Part shown: one piece after another, positions 6,150 to 6,642 of the stretch
Layout: each line of letters begins with the position of its first letter
Position numbering within the stretch: the stretch's first letter is position 1
From: Actinomycetes bacterium
GTDB taxonomy: Bacteria > Actinomycetota > Actinomycetes > Actinomycetales > JAJYRW01
Reading direction: 5' to 3'
Assembly: GCA_021793895.1 (NCBI GenBank)
Contig: JAJYRW010000079.1
Coordinates: 1-6,642 of the forward strand
DNA length: 6,642 nucleotides
Made by a program: the position numbers and the translations under genes
Notes under the pieces: generated by a model
The model's database searches: none
What the model was told of the DNA's origin: nothing
Seen by the model: only the letters and a program-made list of their open reading frames with translations

Positions 6150-6642
6150 TTAGATATTCCGCTTCCACAAACTGCCATTTCGGCAGGCGATATCGCGCAT
6201 TTCCAATTTGGCCAGCGTGGCCATCGTTTTATCTAAACTGCGCGCTGCGGTGCGAGCTACGCTTTCGAGGCTCACGGCTTTACGCAGCGGCAGTGCTTCA
6301 ACAATTGCGGCTTCATCTTCATTTAGGGTGTCGAAAAGGGTTTGTTCTTCAGCCTTTTTCTCCGGCGCTAGATCACGGCCAATATTTCCCACAAGTTCAG
6401 CCACCTCCGCCGGATCTGTGACACAAACCGCGCCGTCCTCACGTATGAGGCTGTGAGAGCCGGCCGACATCATGGAGGTAACCGGGCCGGGTACCGCGCC
6501 TAATGGGCGGCCCAGCTTCACGGCGTGTCGGGCAGTACTGAGTGCGCCCGAGCGCAACGCAGCCTCCACCACCACGGTCCCACGCGCCAGCGCCGCAATT
6601 AAGCGATTGCGAGTAAGGAATCGGCCCCGAGTGGGCGCCGAG
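6150..6642 (-). CDS. dprA: DNA processing protein DprA (C-terminal part; start beyond window)
   Basis: DprA binds single-stranded DNA entering the cell and loads RecA during natural transformation; many bacteria that are not known to be competent also keep it. The visible 163 residues begin in the Rossmann-like domain, with SAPTRGRFLTRNRLIAALA, then VVEAALRSGALSTARHA and GRPLGAVPGPVTSMMSAGSH, then the DGAVCVTDPAEVAELVG stretch. After a short linker comes the winged-helix-like C-terminal domain (LNEDEAAIVEALPLRKAVSLE through LAKLEMRDIACRNGSLW), ending at TAA 6152-6150. The C-terminus looks complete; about half of the gene, including its start, lies to the right. It is the upstream neighbour of xerC, with a gap of 43 bases to the preferred xerC start. 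Confidence 0.95.
   Translation of the reverse strand, partial: SAPTRGRFLTRNRLIAALARGTVVVEAALRSGALSTARHAVKLGRPLGAVPGPVTSMMSAGSHSLIREDGAVCVTDPAEVAELVGNIGRDLAPEKKAEEQTLFDTLNEDEAAIVEALPLRKAVSLESVARTAARSLDKTMATLAKLEMRDIACRNGSLWKRNI

Noticed and set aside
6107..6178. N-terminal extension of XerC from ATG 6178
   Set aside because: It overlaps the end of dprA by 29 bases, has no ribosome binding site, and encodes a Cys/Trp-rich stretch unlike known XerC N-termini.

Overview
This is a stretch of ordinary actinobacterial core chromosome. I base this on gene order: dprA, xerC and a WhiG/FliA-type sigma factor on the minus strand; a small secreted M23-family protein on the plus strand; then rpsB, tsf, pyrH and frr on the minus strand. 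The same neighbourhood is known around whiG/rpsB in Streptomyces and around Rv2891/rpsB in Mycobacterium. Protein details agree: the actinobacterial form of ribosomal protein S2 with an Ala/Glu-rich tail, and PyrH with an N-terminal extension. Base composition looks moderate for the phylum (by eye, mid to high 50s % GC). A family such as Actinomycetaceae, some of which are motile, would fit, but that is a guess.

Layout. Positions 1-3382 hold the translation and nucleotide block, read right to left: rpsB (S2), tsf (EF-Ts), a strong hairpin that probably ends the rpsB-tsf message, then pyrH (UMP kinase) and frr (ribosome recycling factor, cut by the left edge). Positions 3383-3799 hold no gene. 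The part next to rpsB can fold into at least four hairpins in the rpsB leader, and further out lies a 21-bp palindrome. Positions 3800-4336 encode an exported M23/LytM-like protein divergent from rpsB. Positions 4339-6642 hold a tightly packed minus-strand cluster, dprA (cut by the right edge), xerC and the sigma factor. The sigma gene converges on the M23 gene, with two bases between the stop codons, and both stops lie inside one 16-bp palindrome.

The main surprise is the sigma-factor gene. Its N-terminal part starts at an ATGA overlap with the xerC stop and encodes a recognisable sigma N-terminus. It then runs into a stop, while the rest of a normal WhiG/FliA protein continues in another frame. 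The two parts join after one -1 step at a run of five A, giving a normal-length protein of about 274 residues. This may be a recent mutation or phase-variable tract, slippage during transcription or translation, or a base missed in sequencing. The sequence alone cannot decide.

Secondary points are the missing catalytic histidine in the M23 HxH motif (C-L-H instead), the very long, partly repetitive S2 tail, and the structured rpsB leader. I see no mobile element, CRISPR array, tRNA, rRNA or obvious horizontally acquired insert.
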